Part shown: positions 23,694 to 32,657 of the stretch, in pieces
Numbering within the stretch: position 1 is the stretch's first letter
How the letters are laid out: the number at the start of each line of letters is the position of its first letter
Assembly (NCBI GenBank): GCA_024687165.1
Contig: JAILEY010000080.1
Span: 1-35,705, forward strand
Length of the DNA: 35,705 nt
Origin: Treponema sp.
GTDB lineage: Bacteria > Spirochaetota > Spirochaetia > Treponematales > Treponemataceae
Direction: 5' to 3'
Notes under the pieces: generated by a model
What the model was told of the DNA's origin: nothing
The model's input: only the letters and a program-made list of their open reading frames with translations
The model's database searches: none
Made by a program: the position numbers and the translations under genes

Positions 23694-23722
23694 ATTATAC
23701 CATATAGAAGTAATATACACAA
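23694..23722 (-). promoter_or_regulatory. Strong sigma70-type promoter of the P83/100 gene
   Basis: On the minus strand TTGTGT (23722-23717), 17 bp, TATAAT (23699-23694). It begins directly after the stop codon of the upstream beta-propeller gene and leaves a leader of about 30 nt containing GGAGG. Confidence 0.75.
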
Positions 23723-25486
23723 TTAAAAGTCTGTCTTGATTATTTTTTTAAGGATGACTCTTGCATAATCTTTTGTTTTTTTATCGAACTGCGGATAAAG
23801 CATGTATGAGATAATCCCTTTGCCTTTTTCTATAAACAGAGGACGTCCCATAAAACGGCAGATTTCAAACGTAGAATCTGCAATTGCCTTTAAAAGAGTT
23901 CCATCCTTTTTTCCTTTCTGCTGAATCAAATATTCAAGTGAAGAAATCATGCTGCCTTCAGGATCATAGCCGATTTTTCCGGCACACTTTACAAGAGTCA
24001 GCAATATAGTTGGATCATCAGTCTTTCTGATTAAATTTGCAATCTGTCTTGTCCTAAAATAAATTCCCGTTTCACTTGAAAGAGTTAAAATATCTTCTAT
24101 ATATTCCGCATTCTTTCTGAAAAATGAATGTTCCTCATGAGAATTGTTTTGAGAAGCTGTAAGTTCAAAATACATCCTGTCAAATTCTGCAATCAAAAGG
24201 GAAGTCCATTCAGCTTCATCCTGCCCAAAGTTTCCTGCTTTAAAAGCTTTTCTCATTTTATCTGCAAGATCCTGAGTAATTGCACGACCGTAAAATTCCG
24301 TTGACTGCGGCACATCTTTCGTTGAATAAAAATCGTACATCTTAACAGTTTTTTCTTTATATGATGATTCTGTAGAACCGATATTCAGCCTCATCTGATA
24401 AACTTCAAAAGACCAGTTTCCTAAACAGAAGCACATGAAGCCGGCATCAGTGGCATAATTAAAATACCAGTTTTTCTTCGGATCAAAGCGGCACTTCCAC
24501 GCAATGTCTCCGCTTTGTCTGTAACACCACGAGTGTTTTCCGTCACTTAAAAAAAGTCCCTGACTTGTGTGGCAGTAATTTGTAATCAGTTCAATTTTTG
24601 AAATTTCCGTGTCGAATCTTTTTGTTTCTTTTCCGTTGAAAGAATTTATGTAGACAACTTTAGCAGGACTTCCGTAAATAAGTGCAATTTTTGAATCCGG
24701 GCTGTCCGTAAGAATTTTTACCGGTGCACACAGCGCATTTTCCGAAGATGAAATAACCCATTTTGAATATGCGCCGTTCTTGTTTGCTGCACAAAGCCCT
24801 ACAGCTCCGTCTGAAAATGAAAGAACAACACCGTTCTTGCAGCTTTCTGCAAAAAGTACATTGCCTGCAAAAACAATTTCTTCACTCAAATTTCCAAACG
24901 GATCTATTCTTCGTGCAACAGATTTTCCTTCTCTTGAAGTTCCAAGAAAAAAAAGTACGGAGCCGTCATTTAAAGTCTGAAGTTTAATTTTTTCATTTTG
25001 AAGTTCAGTATTTACTTTCCAGCGACATACTCCGTTCAATCCGAAGCATGCAATATTCTTTGAGCCTCGGACAAACACACGACCATCAAGGCCCGGGAGT
25101 GGAGCTTCAACAACATTAAAGCCCGCCTTTGAAGTCCACAGCACGCAGCCGCTTGAATTCATCATGCTGATTTTTGAATCTTTTGAAACTATATAAAGCA
25201 TGTCTTCTGCAGCAACACTTACAAAAGGCTTCATGTTTGAATGAAATCTGCGCTGCCACAAAAGTTTTCCATGCGGAGTGAATGCGTAAATCTGACGGCT
25301 TTCACCAACTGCAACATAACCGTAACTTGTTTTTACAGGCTGACATAAAACCGTTCCGCCAAGAACTGCGACAGAATCAGGCAGTTTATCTTCCAGATTA
25401 ATTTCCTGCGATGCAAAAGATTTTTGACTGAATGCGGGGAAGAGCAGGAATAAATAAATTAATGCTGAAAGAAGCTTTTTATTCAT
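23723..25486 (-). CDS. Exported PQQ-like beta-propeller protein
   Basis: A 587-residue protein with a signal peptide (KKLLSALIYLFLLFPAFS, then QKSFA). It has repeated blades of the PQQ/WD-like type: YAFTPHGKLLWQRRF, MMNSSGCVLWTSK and ACFGLNGVCRWKV are three near-copies of a tryptophan-docking motif in the first 180 residues. The C-terminal third is helical, without propeller repeats. No catalytic motif is visible, so a binding or scaffold role is more likely than a quinoprotein dehydrogenase. ATG 25484-25486 overlaps the methyltransferase stop by 8 nt, so the two are coupled. It lies directly upstream of P83/100, another exported protein. Confidence 0.75.
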   Translation of the reverse strand: MNKKLLSALIYLFLLFPAFSQKSFASQEINLEDKLPDSVAVLGGTVLCQPVKTSYGYVAVGESRQIYAFTPHGKLLWQRRFHSNMKPFVSVAAEDMLYIVSKDSKISMMNSSGCVLWTSKAGFNVVEAPLPGLDGRVFVRGSKNIACFGLNGVCRWKVNTELQNEKIKLQTLNDGSVLFFLGTSREGKSVARRIDPFGNLSEEIVFAGNVLFAESCKNGVVLSFSDGAVGLCAANKNGAYSKWVISSSENALCAPVKILTDSPDSKIALIYGSPAKVVYINSFNGKETKRFDTEISKIELITNYCHTSQGLFLSDGKHSWCYRQSGDIAWKCRFDPKKNWYFNYATDAGFMCFCLGNWSFEVYQMRLNIGSTESSYKEKTVKMYDFYSTKDVPQSTEFYGRAITQDLADKMRKAFKAGNFGQDEAEWTSLLIAEFDRMYFELTASQNNSHEEHSFFRKNAEYIEDILTLSSETGIYFRTRQIANLIRKTDDPTILLTLVKCAGKIGYDPEGSMISSLEYLIQQKGKKDGTLLKAIADSTFEICRFMGRPLFIEKGKGIISYMLYPQFDKKTKDYARVILKKIIKTDF

Positions 25487-26738
25487 GCTGTAAAACTGCA
25501 AAAGACTCTATATGTCCAGTCTGCGGATAAAAGTCAAGAAGATACAGATCCTTAAGAACGTAACCTGAACGAAGAAGAAATTTTATGTCACGTGCATGAG
25601 TTGCAATGTCACAGGACACGCTTCTGATTTCAGGAATTGCAGAAGACTGAAGCCACTGACATACAGATTTTTCCATTCCGCTTCTTGGAGGATCGATTAC
25701 GACTGCATCAAAATTTCCATTGCGTTCAATACAGTTCTGCGCATGGTATTTTACCCAAACTTCACCGGAGACACCAAAGCTTTCATGCCTTGTTCCTGCA
25801 AGATTCTGTTCTGCATAAACAAGTGCACCTTTATTGTGTTCAACTAATGTGATGTTTTCAAAATTATCTTTTAAGAAGACACTGAAGGTTCCGCAGCCGG
25901 CATACATATCAAGAACATTTTTTCCTTTAAGTCCGCCTGTTACAAGAGGAACTGCTTTTTCAAGAACTTCCATGTTTGACTGAAAAAAGCCTTTTACATC
26001 AAAAGTTATATTTTTCCCGCACAGACTTATTGTACACGGAAGCTGATCCTCAGAATTTGTTCCTTCATAGCGAGCCTTAATTTTTTTCTGCTTCTTAAGT
26101 TTTGCACCGCTTGGAGTTCTAAGCTGCTGTTTTGGAGACTGCTTCTTCCAGTTTTTATTTTTGCTTTCATCCGCCTGTTCTGCAATGATCAGCTTATCAA
26201 AACCTTCTGGAATTGAAACAATATTTGAAGAACCGAAAACGTGAACACGACCAAGAGGCCTTTCGTTTTCAGGAACTTCCTTAAGGTAATGATTTATTTC
26301 ATCAGTTGCACAAGGGCATTTTTCTAGCTTGATGATTTCATTGCTTCTTTTACCCATAAGGCCGCCGCTGTGAAACTGAAATCTTGAACGGTAGCCGCTG
26401 TCATTTCCATAAACTGATTTAATTTCTCCGACGGAAACCCCCTCACGCTCAAAAGCATCACGCAGAATCTGCATGCGAAGTTCTCTCTGATGTTCTGCCG
26501 AGACGTGCTGCATGTTACAGCCTCCACACTGTGTGTAGAGAGGGCAGAACGGTTCAACGCGGTGAGGCGACGGTTCAATGACATTTAAAATCCGTGCTTT
26601 AGAATAATCGCGTTCTTCGCAGATGATTTCAACTTCAAGTTTTTCGCCGGGAATGGCATACGGAACGAAGACTGTCTTGCCGTTAATCTTACCGATACAG
26701 TCTCCGCCGAAAACCATTTTTTCTGCTTCAAGAATCAT
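25479..26738 (-). CDS. TRAM-domain RNA m5U methyltransferase (RlmD/TrmA/RumA family)
   Basis: A 419-residue SAM-dependent enzyme methylating uridine C5 in rRNA or tRNA. An N-terminal TRAM domain covers residues 1-58. The [4Fe-4S] ligands include C65, C71 and C74 (CPLYTQCGGCNMQH), with a further Cys in KLEKCPCATDEI. The central region is basic (KKQKKIKARY). The SAM site is LDMYAGCGTFSVFL, and DAVVIDPPRSGMEKSV follows. The nucleophile is in SVSCDIATHARD, and HIESFAVL ends the fold. RlmD versus RlmC versus TrmA cannot be separated by eye, though the Fe-S cluster points to the RumA type. It is 6 nt downstream of dapL. Confidence 0.88.
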   Translation of the reverse strand: MILEAEKMVFGGDCIGKINGKTVFVPYAIPGEKLEVEIICEERDYSKARILNVIEPSPHRVEPFCPLYTQCGGCNMQHVSAEHQRELRMQILRDAFEREGVSVGEIKSVYGNDSGYRSRFQFHSGGLMGKRSNEIIKLEKCPCATDEINHYLKEVPENERPLGRVHVFGSSNIVSIPEGFDKLIIAEQADESKNKNWKKQSPKQQLRTPSGAKLKKQKKIKARYEGTNSEDQLPCTISLCGKNITFDVKGFFQSNMEVLEKAVPLVTGGLKGKNVLDMYAGCGTFSVFLKDNFENITLVEHNKGALVYAEQNLAGTRHESFGVSGEVWVKYHAQNCIERNGNFDAVVIDPPRSGMEKSVCQWLQSSAIPEIRSVSCDIATHARDIKFLLRSGYVLKDLYLLDFYPQTGHIESFAVLQHE

Positions 26739-26744
26739 AAAGTA

Positions 26745-27926
26745 TTATGCCTTGAGAAGAGCTTCAAATCTCTTCATTGCTTCCTGAGTTTTTTCAAGAG
26801 TATTGAATGCAGTAAGACGGAACCAGCCTTCACCGTTGTTACCAAAGCCTGCACCCGGAGTTCCAACTACCTGAGCTTTTGTAAGGAGAAGGTCAAAGAA
26901 ATCCCAGCTCTTCATGTTGTTAGGACACTTGAACCAGATGTATGGAGAATTCTTTCCGCCTGTATATTCAATTCCAAGAGCGTCAAAAGTTTTTGTAATT
27001 ACTTTTGCATTTTCCTTATAAATCTTGATGTTTGCCATTACCTGCTTCTGGCCTTCTTCTGTAAAGATTGCTGCGCCGCCTTTCTGAACGATATAAGAAG
27101 CACCGTTGAATTTTGTTGACTGTCTTCTAAGCCACATCTTGTTGAGCTTACCGCCAAGAAGTGCAGCCGGGACAACTGTGTATCCGAGACGAACACCTGT
27201 GAAACCTGCAGTCTTTGAGAATGAACAGAATTCAATTGCACATTCCTTTGCACCTTCAATTTCAAAAATGCTTCTTGGAAGTTCTGCATCTTCAACAAAT
27301 GCCTCGTATGCTGAATCAAAAAGAATTACTGCACCGTTTGCTTTTGCGTAATCAACCCATGCCTTAAGCTGTGTTCTGTTGTAAGTTGCACCAGTAGGAT
27401 TATTTGGTGAGCAGAGATAAATGATGTCGCACTTAACGCTTGAATCAGGAAGAGGAAGGAATCCGTTTTCTCCAGTAGCGTTCATGAAGATCGTCTTTCT
27501 TCCGTGCATGATGTTAGTGTCAACGTAAACCGGGTAAACTGGATCCGGAACAAGAACTACATTGTCCTTGTCAAAAATGTCGAGGATATTTCCAACGTCA
27601 CTTTTTGCACCGTCAGAAATAAAGATTTCAGAAGTTTCAATTGAAACATTATGCTTCTTGTAGTAATTCTGAATTGCTTCACGAAGGAACAAATGTCCCT
27701 GTTCTGGTCCGTATCCCTTGAATGTTTTTCCGTCTGCCATTTCATCAACTGCAGAATGAAGTGCCTTAATTACTTCACCACAGAGTGGGAGAGTAACATC
27801 CCCGATTCCGAGGCGGATGATGTTTGCATCAGGATTTGCTTCTGCAAAAGCTGCAACACGTTTTGCAATTTCAGAAAAAAGATATGATTCCTTAAGGTTG
27901 TCGTAATTTGTATTGATTTTAAGCAT
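26745..27926 (-). CDS. dapL: LL-diaminopimelate aminotransferase
   Basis: A 393-residue fold-type I PLP enzyme converting tetrahydrodipicolinate directly to LL-DAP, the short route to lysine and peptidoglycan DAP used by spirochaetes, chlamydiae and plants. RLGIGDVTLPL at 38-48, FKGYGPEQGHLFLREAI, SDGAKSDVGNI, CSPNNPTGATY and the PLP lysine K238 in FSKTAGFTGVRLGY are all visible. It is slightly shorter than the about 410 residues often seen. It is probably co-transcribed with thyX, 59 nt upstream; no separate promoter was identified. Confidence 0.93.
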   Translation of the reverse strand: MLKINTNYDNLKESYLFSEIAKRVAAFAEANPDANIIRLGIGDVTLPLCGEVIKALHSAVDEMADGKTFKGYGPEQGHLFLREAIQNYYKKHNVSIETSEIFISDGAKSDVGNILDIFDKDNVVLVPDPVYPVYVDTNIMHGRKTIFMNATGENGFLPLPDSSVKCDIIYLCSPNNPTGATYNRTQLKAWVDYAKANGAVILFDSAYEAFVEDAELPRSIFEIEGAKECAIEFCSFSKTAGFTGVRLGYTVVPAALLGGKLNKMWLRRQSTKFNGASYIVQKGGAAIFTEEGQKQVMANIKIYKENAKVITKTFDALGIEYTGGKNSPYIWFKCPNNMKSWDFFDLLLTKAQVVGTPGAGFGNNGEGWFRLTAFNTLEKTQEAMKRFEALLKA

Positions 27927-27985
27927 TTTAATTCTCCTTGCTATATTTTATTTTGTTTGATTATATCAAAGTTAAGCTTTATCAC

Positions 27986-28678
27986 TCAAGCATCAACTGT
28001 AGCCTTTGGTTTTCTTCCGCAGCTTTTCTTTTCCTTACAGAAGCCGGAAACTTCGCATTTTGGCTTCATCAGGTTCTCAACGATCCATTTCCATTCCTCG
28101 CTGTATGAGCTGAGTGCGGCGCAGATGTCCTTCATCAGGTTTCTGTATTCCCAGTATGCCCTCGTGCAGAGCCTCTGGTGGCTCATTTCGATCAGGTTGC
28201 GGAGGTTGCGCTTGTCCACGATTTTTGTCTTCATTCCAAGAGGATAGAACATTGCGATGTCTTCCTTTGGAACTCCGCTCAATTCCATTGACGCCATCAG
28301 CTTTTCAAATGCATCCGTGAATTCGCCGTACGCTTTTTTTGTCTCTTCTGATTCAAGTGATTTTTGTACGGTCGGAGGAATGACAAAATTCTCCGCAAAA
28401 CCATCAGTCCACTTTACGTACCTTGTGCTTGACTGAAGCCGTGTAGGGCCGCCCGCGATGTGAGTGTACCATTCGCGAATGCATCGTGCGGAATATCCGT
28501 CGATTACGAGCTCTACGTCAGGAAACTCAAGCGTGCGTCCGTGCTCGCTCAAGATGCAGTCCATTCCGCGCCTGTAGTTTTTCTCAGCATCATCAGTCGG
28601 ACTGTTCCAGCATACGCCGGCCATGTACCCGATTTTGCTTATTGGATTTTTCGTAGTTTCTTCCAGAATTGTAATCAT
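27986..28678 (-). CDS. thyX: FAD-dependent thymidylate synthase (ThyX), non-canonical motif
   Basis: A 230-residue enzyme making dTMP from dUMP with methylene-THF and FAD. The family signature RHRxxSxNExSxRY appears in altered form as THIAGGPTRLQSSTRY, near residues 71-86; the final S-x-R-Y is kept and the flanking arginines are changed. The C-terminal NLIEMSHQRLCTRAYWEYR matches the ThyX substrate-binding helix. A similar THIGG.PTRLQ form is one I recall from Firmicute and phage ThyX proteins. It ends in a basic cysteine-containing tail. The base composition is visibly more GC-rich than the neighbouring dapL, which hints at transfer. AAAGGAAG precedes the ATG. Confidence 0.8.
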   Translation of the reverse strand: MITILEETTKNPISKIGYMAGVCWNSPTDDAEKNYRRGMDCILSEHGRTLEFPDVELVIDGYSARCIREWYTHIAGGPTRLQSSTRYVKWTDGFAENFVIPPTVQKSLESEETKKAYGEFTDAFEKLMASMELSGVPKEDIAMFYPLGMKTKIVDKRNLRNLIEMSHQRLCTRAYWEYRNLMKDICAALSSYSEEWKWIVENLMKPKCEVSGFCKEKKSCGRKPKATVDA

Positions 28679-28702
28679 TTTTCTTCCTTTAATTTGACCT
28701 CG

Positions 28703-28730
28703 ATTTTATCAGAAATAAGCCTTTTGTAAA
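28703..28730 (-). promoter_or_regulatory. Promoter of thyX-dapL
   Basis: On the minus strand TTTACA (28730-28725; five of six match), 16 bp, TAAAAT (28708-28703). Confidence 0.55.
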
Positions 28731-28754
28731 ATACGGCTGACGAACGGGCGAAAC

Positions 28755-28782
28755 TTGACAGTATCCGTTTATTTCTTAAAAT
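28755..28782 (+). promoter_or_regulatory. Promoter of the outer-membrane protein gene
   Basis: Consensus TTGACA (28755-28760), 16 bp, TAAAAT (28777-28782). The -10 ends 10 nt before ATG 28793, giving a predicted leader of about 3 nt; no Shine-Dalgarno is present. Confidence 0.65.
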
Positions 28783-28792
28783 TATTTCATAG

Positions 28793-30313
28793 ATGAAAAT
28801 GAAGAAAAGATTTTTAATGCTGATTTTCTGCATCGTGCCGATATGTGTTTTTGCAGAAAATAAAATTTATAGAATAAGAGATTACGTCTGGAACATAGAA
28901 GGAAAGACTGATTCCTTTTACCTTGAGAAAAAAATCAACGCGGAAAAGGAAATTGAATTTTCCTCAAGGGAAGAACTTTCGCAGTACGTTGAGGCCCTTG
29001 AAAAAAAATGCTCCAACCTGCGCCTCTTTGAAGATTTTAAAACAAATTTAAAAATCACTCCGTCTGAAATTTCAGGGCGCAATGATGTAGTCGTTGAAAT
29101 TGACGCAAGAGAATCATTGTCGCATGCAGTCGTTCCGTACCCGAAATACAGTTCCATTGAAGGCTTCAAATTCAAGACAAAACTGAAGGACATGAATTTT
29201 CAGGGAAAGCTTGAGAAGCTTGAGGCCGAGCTTGCGTTCATCATGCAGAAGAAAACTTATGAGAAGGAATACAGGCCGGGCGTCGGCGTAGCATTCAAAT
29301 ACCGGCTGCCTTTTTACATCGGGAAGGCTGAACTTACATGGGACAATTTTCATGAGGTCTCATACATAAAGGACGATCCGCTTCCTGAGTGGAACTTAGC
29401 GTCAGGTTTTTCGCTGCTGTATCCGTTTGATCATTTTGACTTAAGCGTTCATGCGCATCAGGTCGCATCAAGGGATTCTCTTTATGAGAAATACGATGAC
29501 GAAATTTATTTTTCAGAGAACGCAGATTTTTCCGTTCCTATTACAATAATGCAGAATGATTTTCTCGGCGAGCTGAAATACGCTCCGGGCTGTTCAATTG
29601 AATGGATCTGGAACGCTGACCACAAGATTAATTCAAGAACAGAAGATTTGGCACGTCAGGAGCTTTTGGGCTTTCACAAATTTTACGCTGGCAAAATTGA
29701 CTGGGAAGGAAATTTTAGAAAAGGGCTCTGCTTTGAACTTAAACATTCTGCAGGATTTAATTTTTATGACAGAAAGAAAGTTCACGGAATTGAAGCAGAT
29801 TTTACGGGCCACACACACAATGAAAGAGTCGGAATAAATTTCAGAACAAAAGCTTTCTATTACAAAAACAAAAAATTAAGAATCGGAAACTATCTGCGCG
29901 GAATTGCGGATGACCAGTATTACGGCAGCCAGAGCGGCTATGATGATTTCTTTTTGTGTGCGACAAATACAGCCTTTGTCTTTAACATCGATGTTCCGAT
30001 AAAACTTTTTGATCTTGATTTTGGAGAGAGTTCACTTAAGCTGTTTAACTGCGAGGTTCAGTTTTCTCCGTTTGTAGATTTTGCCTTAACTTACAGCAGG
30101 TACAACGACAGGTACTTCAACCTCAAGGACGGATTTTACTGCGCCGGTTTTGAATGTATTGTTTACCCGAAAAAATTCAAATCGATGCAGGCAAGGCTCA
30201 GCGGTGGGGTTGACATCTCAAGGACGCTGCTCAAGGAATATGCGGACAATTCATGCAGGCAGAAGAAAACTCCAAGGTACGAAATTACTTTTGGGTTTGA
30301 CCTGTATTTTTAA
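28793..30313 (+). CDS. Outer-membrane beta-barrel protein with N-terminal POTRA-like region
   Basis: A 506-residue exported protein. A short signal peptide (KKRFLMLIFCIVPICVFA) is followed by a region at about 20-115 of alternating strands and helices that could be one or two POTRA domains. From about residue 120 to the end, alternating-hydrophobicity strands rich in aromatic residues run to a C-terminal EITFGFDLYF. A terminal Phe after alternating hydrophobics is the usual beta-signal recognised by BamA. It may belong to the Omp85/TamA-like superfamily, but no diagnostic loop motif was seen. Its stop overlaps the convergent ECF-like gene by 3 nt. Confidence 0.65.
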   Translation: MKMKKRFLMLIFCIVPICVFAENKIYRIRDYVWNIEGKTDSFYLEKKINAEKEIEFSSREELSQYVEALEKKCSNLRLFEDFKTNLKITPSEISGRNDVVVEIDARESLSHAVVPYPKYSSIEGFKFKTKLKDMNFQGKLEKLEAELAFIMQKKTYEKEYRPGVGVAFKYRLPFYIGKAELTWDNFHEVSYIKDDPLPEWNLASGFSLLYPFDHFDLSVHAHQVASRDSLYEKYDDEIYFSENADFSVPITIMQNDFLGELKYAPGCSIEWIWNADHKINSRTEDLARQELLGFHKFYAGKIDWEGNFRKGLCFELKHSAGFNFYDRKKVHGIEADFTGHTHNERVGINFRTKAFYYKNKKLRIGNYLRGIADDQYYGSQSGYDDFFLCATNTAFVFNIDVPIKLFDLDFGESSLKLFNCEVQFSPFVDFALTYSRYNDRYFNLKDGFYCAGFECIVYPKKFKSMQARLSGGVDISRTLLKEYADNSCRQKKTPRYEITFGFDLYF

Positions 30314-30858
30314 CGTTTAATGATTTTATACACCCAGAAACTGAGTGTGGCGCTTATCAGCTTGTCGGCAAAATTTGTAAGGAATCCTGAAAAGTAAACT
30401 GCAAAAGTCAGGTTAGGAACAGCAAGATAAATTGCCTGAACGCTGTTGTTTATATTTTCCGCAGTGTTTGAACCGAATACAGCATCTGAAATTACTGTTC
30501 CTAAAATCGCATTACTTACCGCACTTAAAATACCTGCCCATATAAAAGAATCCATTTCAATTTTTTCACCTTTCTTTTTTGCTATTACAGACACAAGATG
30601 CGCAAGCAGTGCAGTTGTAATATGGCAGAGTGTAAACGGAATCATTTTACGGTCAATTATAAAAAGAGTCGCATTTGAAAGAACGGCAGTTGCAAGACCA
30701 TACGGAAGTCCGCAAAAAAAAGTCACCGCAATGGTAAGGATTGAATCCAGATAAAGCGGAAGATTAAAAATTCTTGCAAGACATGAGCCCGCATAATTTG
30801 CCGCAACACAGAGAAAAGTAAACAAAATTTTTCTTTTGATACTGCAGTCAGCTGTCAT
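30310..30858 (-). CDS. ECF-transporter S-component-like membrane protein
   Basis: A 182-residue integral membrane protein with five or six predicted helices. LPLYLDSILTIAVTFFCGLP near residues 33-52 resembles the start of substrate-binding S components, and SNAILGTVISDAVFG comes later. The vitamin or other ligand cannot be told, and no energising EcfA/EcfT genes are nearby. It overlaps the response regulator by 4 nt, forming the last gene of a kinase-regulator-membrane-protein operon. It may therefore be a sensing partner of the kinase rather than a transporter. Confidence 0.6.
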   Translation of the reverse strand: MTADCSIKRKILFTFLCVAANYAGSCLARIFNLPLYLDSILTIAVTFFCGLPYGLATAVLSNATLFIIDRKMIPFTLCHITTALLAHLVSVIAKKKGEKIEMDSFIWAGILSAVSNAILGTVISDAVFGSNTAENINNSVQAIYLAVPNLTFAVYFSGFLTNFADKLISATLSFWVYKIIKR

Positions 30859-31535
30859 ACAATCACCCCGAGCTTTTTGGCATAATCAATCAGTTCCAGC
30901 TGGTCAGAAAGATACAGCTTCTGGTAAATCATCGTGCGCTGATTTATGACAGTCTTTTCTTTTTTGCCAAGGATTTTTGCAATCTCGTCGGTCTTTTTTT
31001 TCTGCGCGAGAAGGGCGAAAACTTCCTGCTCGCTTTTTGAGAGTTCCATGTACTGCTTGTAAAATTCGCCGTTGTTCCTGTTATCTGCCGTTCCGCTGGC
31101 AGAAGAGCCGAACAGCTTTTTCTGAATGACAAGACTTGCCGCCATGCTGCAGCACAAGCCGCCGTTTGCCACGATTTTTATCGCGCTTTCAAGCTCGTCC
31201 GTACCGTCATTTTTTGTGATGTAGCCCTGAACTCTATACTCCAGAGACTTTTCTATTCGCCGTTCGTCCGCATACATTGAATACACGATTATTGGAACGG
31301 AACTGTTTTTTGCACGGACAATAGGAACTGCCTCAAGTCCGTCTTCCCCGTCAAGATTCAGGTCTAAAACCGCAAGATCAATCTTTTCTTCTGCGTCCAG
31401 AATTTCCTTTGCTTCTTCAAGGCTGGATGCGAACAAAAAATCAAATTCTTCGTTCCTGCTTTTAAGCAGAAGTCCAAGCCCGTCACGCAGGCTTTTGTGG
31501 TCATCAATGAACAATATTTTCAATGCTGATTGCAA
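30855..31535 (-). CDS. NarL/FixJ-family response regulator
   Basis: A 226-residue protein. The receiver domain spans about residues 5-125: the acidic pair D11-D12, the phospho-acceptor D58 in LAVLDLNLDG and the switch lysine in GYITKND. A LuxR-type helix-turn-helix lies at about 165-220 (LSKSEQEVFALLAQKKKTDE, then KTVINQRTMIYQKL). The start is a TTG (31533-31535), decided by a strong GGAGGG 7 nt upstream; it lies inside the 3' end of the kinase gene, a 32-nt overlap. The kinase just upstream is its obvious partner. The target is probably the divergent lipoprotein promoter, its own operon, or both. Confidence 0.88.
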   Translation of the reverse strand: MQSALKILFIDDHKSLRDGLGLLLKSRNEEFDFLFASSLEEAKEILDAEEKIDLAVLDLNLDGEDGLEAVPIVRAKNSSVPIIVYSMYADERRIEKSLEYRVQGYITKNDGTDELESAIKIVANGGLCCSMAASLVIQKKLFGSSASGTADNRNNGEFYKQYMELSKSEQEVFALLAQKKKTDEIAKILGKKEKTVINQRTMIYQKLYLSDQLELIDYAKKLGVIV

Positions 31536-32583
31536 TTACGCACCCTCCGTCGTTTATAAACTGAACGCTTCCGCCAAGTGAAGAAATCCTTTCCCGTATG
31601 TTTTTTACGCCGTGATGTTTCCTGTCCGGTTTTCCATTCAGATTGTCTTCCTCAAAGCCTTTTCCGTTGTCGCGGATTGTGATTTTCAGCGAATGACCTG
31701 CATCGACAATCTTTACGCAGGCTTCTCCCGCATCTGAATGACGCGCAATGTTGCTTAGCGACTCCTGAATGACATAAAGAATTTCCATCTGCGCACTCTG
31801 CGGTATTTCCTGAATCAGTTTTGAGGCAATTACAAATTCCATTTTGATTTTATAATTCACTTCAAACGAACGCACTGTTTCTTCTATCAATTCTGTAACG
31901 TTCTTGTCCGGCGAAGAATCCATGGCGTCTATCATGTATCTGGTTTCTTTCAACGCCCTGTCTGCAAAAAACGAAGATTTCTGAATGTCACCGTTTTCCA
32001 GGTAAACGCGTGCCGCCGCCAGATCCTGAGCCACGGTGTCATGAAGATTTCGGCTGAAATCGCGCTGCTTTTTGTTTACCAGAGTAATCCGCTCAAGTTC
32101 CGAAGCCTGAACAAAACGCTTGTACAGAATGGTGCAGACTGCAAGAATACCAAGAATTATCGGGAAAAACAAAAGACTGTCATAACCCGCAGAAAGCTCC
32201 CGTTGTTTTATGTGGATAAGATTTTGAACACTCTGAATTTCTGAAATCAAAATGTATGATTTTTGTACATCTTCCGGATTATCAGAAAAAGAAGTAAGCC
32301 TCGCAGAAATTATTGAAAAGCTTTTGTTAAGGGATGGAGAAAAATAAGTGTAGGGCAGCGCATGTTTTTGAACGGTATCTAACAAAGAAAAAATTAATTC
32401 CATATCCGCACCGCAACCGGCTGAATCAGAATGAGAAAAGGAATCATAAAGTTTTTGAAAATCTTCATCCAGCAGAGTATATGTCCGTAATGCTCTTGAT
32501 CTGAACAAAGCCGTCACAAAAAAACTGAAAACAGCAAGAAAGATGAGCACATATTCTGCTTTAAGACGGCGTGTAAAAGTCAT
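31504..32583 (-). CDS. HisKA_3-type sensor histidine kinase
   Basis: A 359-residue inner-membrane kinase. TM helices lie at about residues 11-27 and 136-154 and enclose a roughly 110-residue extracytoplasmic sensor of no recognised family. The dimerisation/phospho-acceptor motif RNLHDTVAQDLAAARV places H181. The ATPase domain has an N box (ESLSNIARHSD), DNGKGFEEDN and HHGVKNIRERISSLGGS. This is the NarX/DesK-type kinase that always pairs with NarL-like regulators, as here. A minus-strand TATAAC sits 6 nt before the ATG, with no Shine-Dalgarno, suggesting a leaderless start. Confidence 0.9.
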   Translation of the reverse strand: MTFTRRLKAEYVLIFLAVFSFFVTALFRSRALRTYTLLDEDFQKLYDSFSHSDSAGCGADMELIFSLLDTVQKHALPYTYFSPSLNKSFSIISARLTSFSDNPEDVQKSYILISEIQSVQNLIHIKQRELSAGYDSLLFFPIILGILAVCTILYKRFVQASELERITLVNKKQRDFSRNLHDTVAQDLAAARVYLENGDIQKSSFFADRALKETRYMIDAMDSSPDKNVTELIEETVRSFEVNYKIKMEFVIASKLIQEIPQSAQMEILYVIQESLSNIARHSDAGEACVKIVDAGHSLKITIRDNGKGFEEDNLNGKPDRKHHGVKNIRERISSLGGSVQFINDGGCVIAISIENIVH

Positions 32584-32642
32584 ATTTTTGTTATATCAAA
32601 CATTCGAAAAAAAAGAAATAAAAAAAACAACAATTTCCGTTC

Positions 32643-32657
32643 CGGGAAATTTTCCCG
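32643..32657. promoter_or_regulatory. Palindromic operator candidate between the kinase operon and the lipoprotein gene
   Basis: CGGGAAA-T-TTTCCCG, a perfect 7-bp dyad with a single central base. It sits 60 bp before the kinase start and 83 bp before the lipoprotein start, next to a further imperfect AATTTCC...GGAAATT dyad. NarL-type regulators bind paired heptamers of this size; binding by the neighbouring regulator is inference. Confidence 0.5.

Noticed and set aside
27957-28729. Plus-strand frames opposite thyX
   Set aside because: They are shadows of a recognisable enzyme on the other strand.
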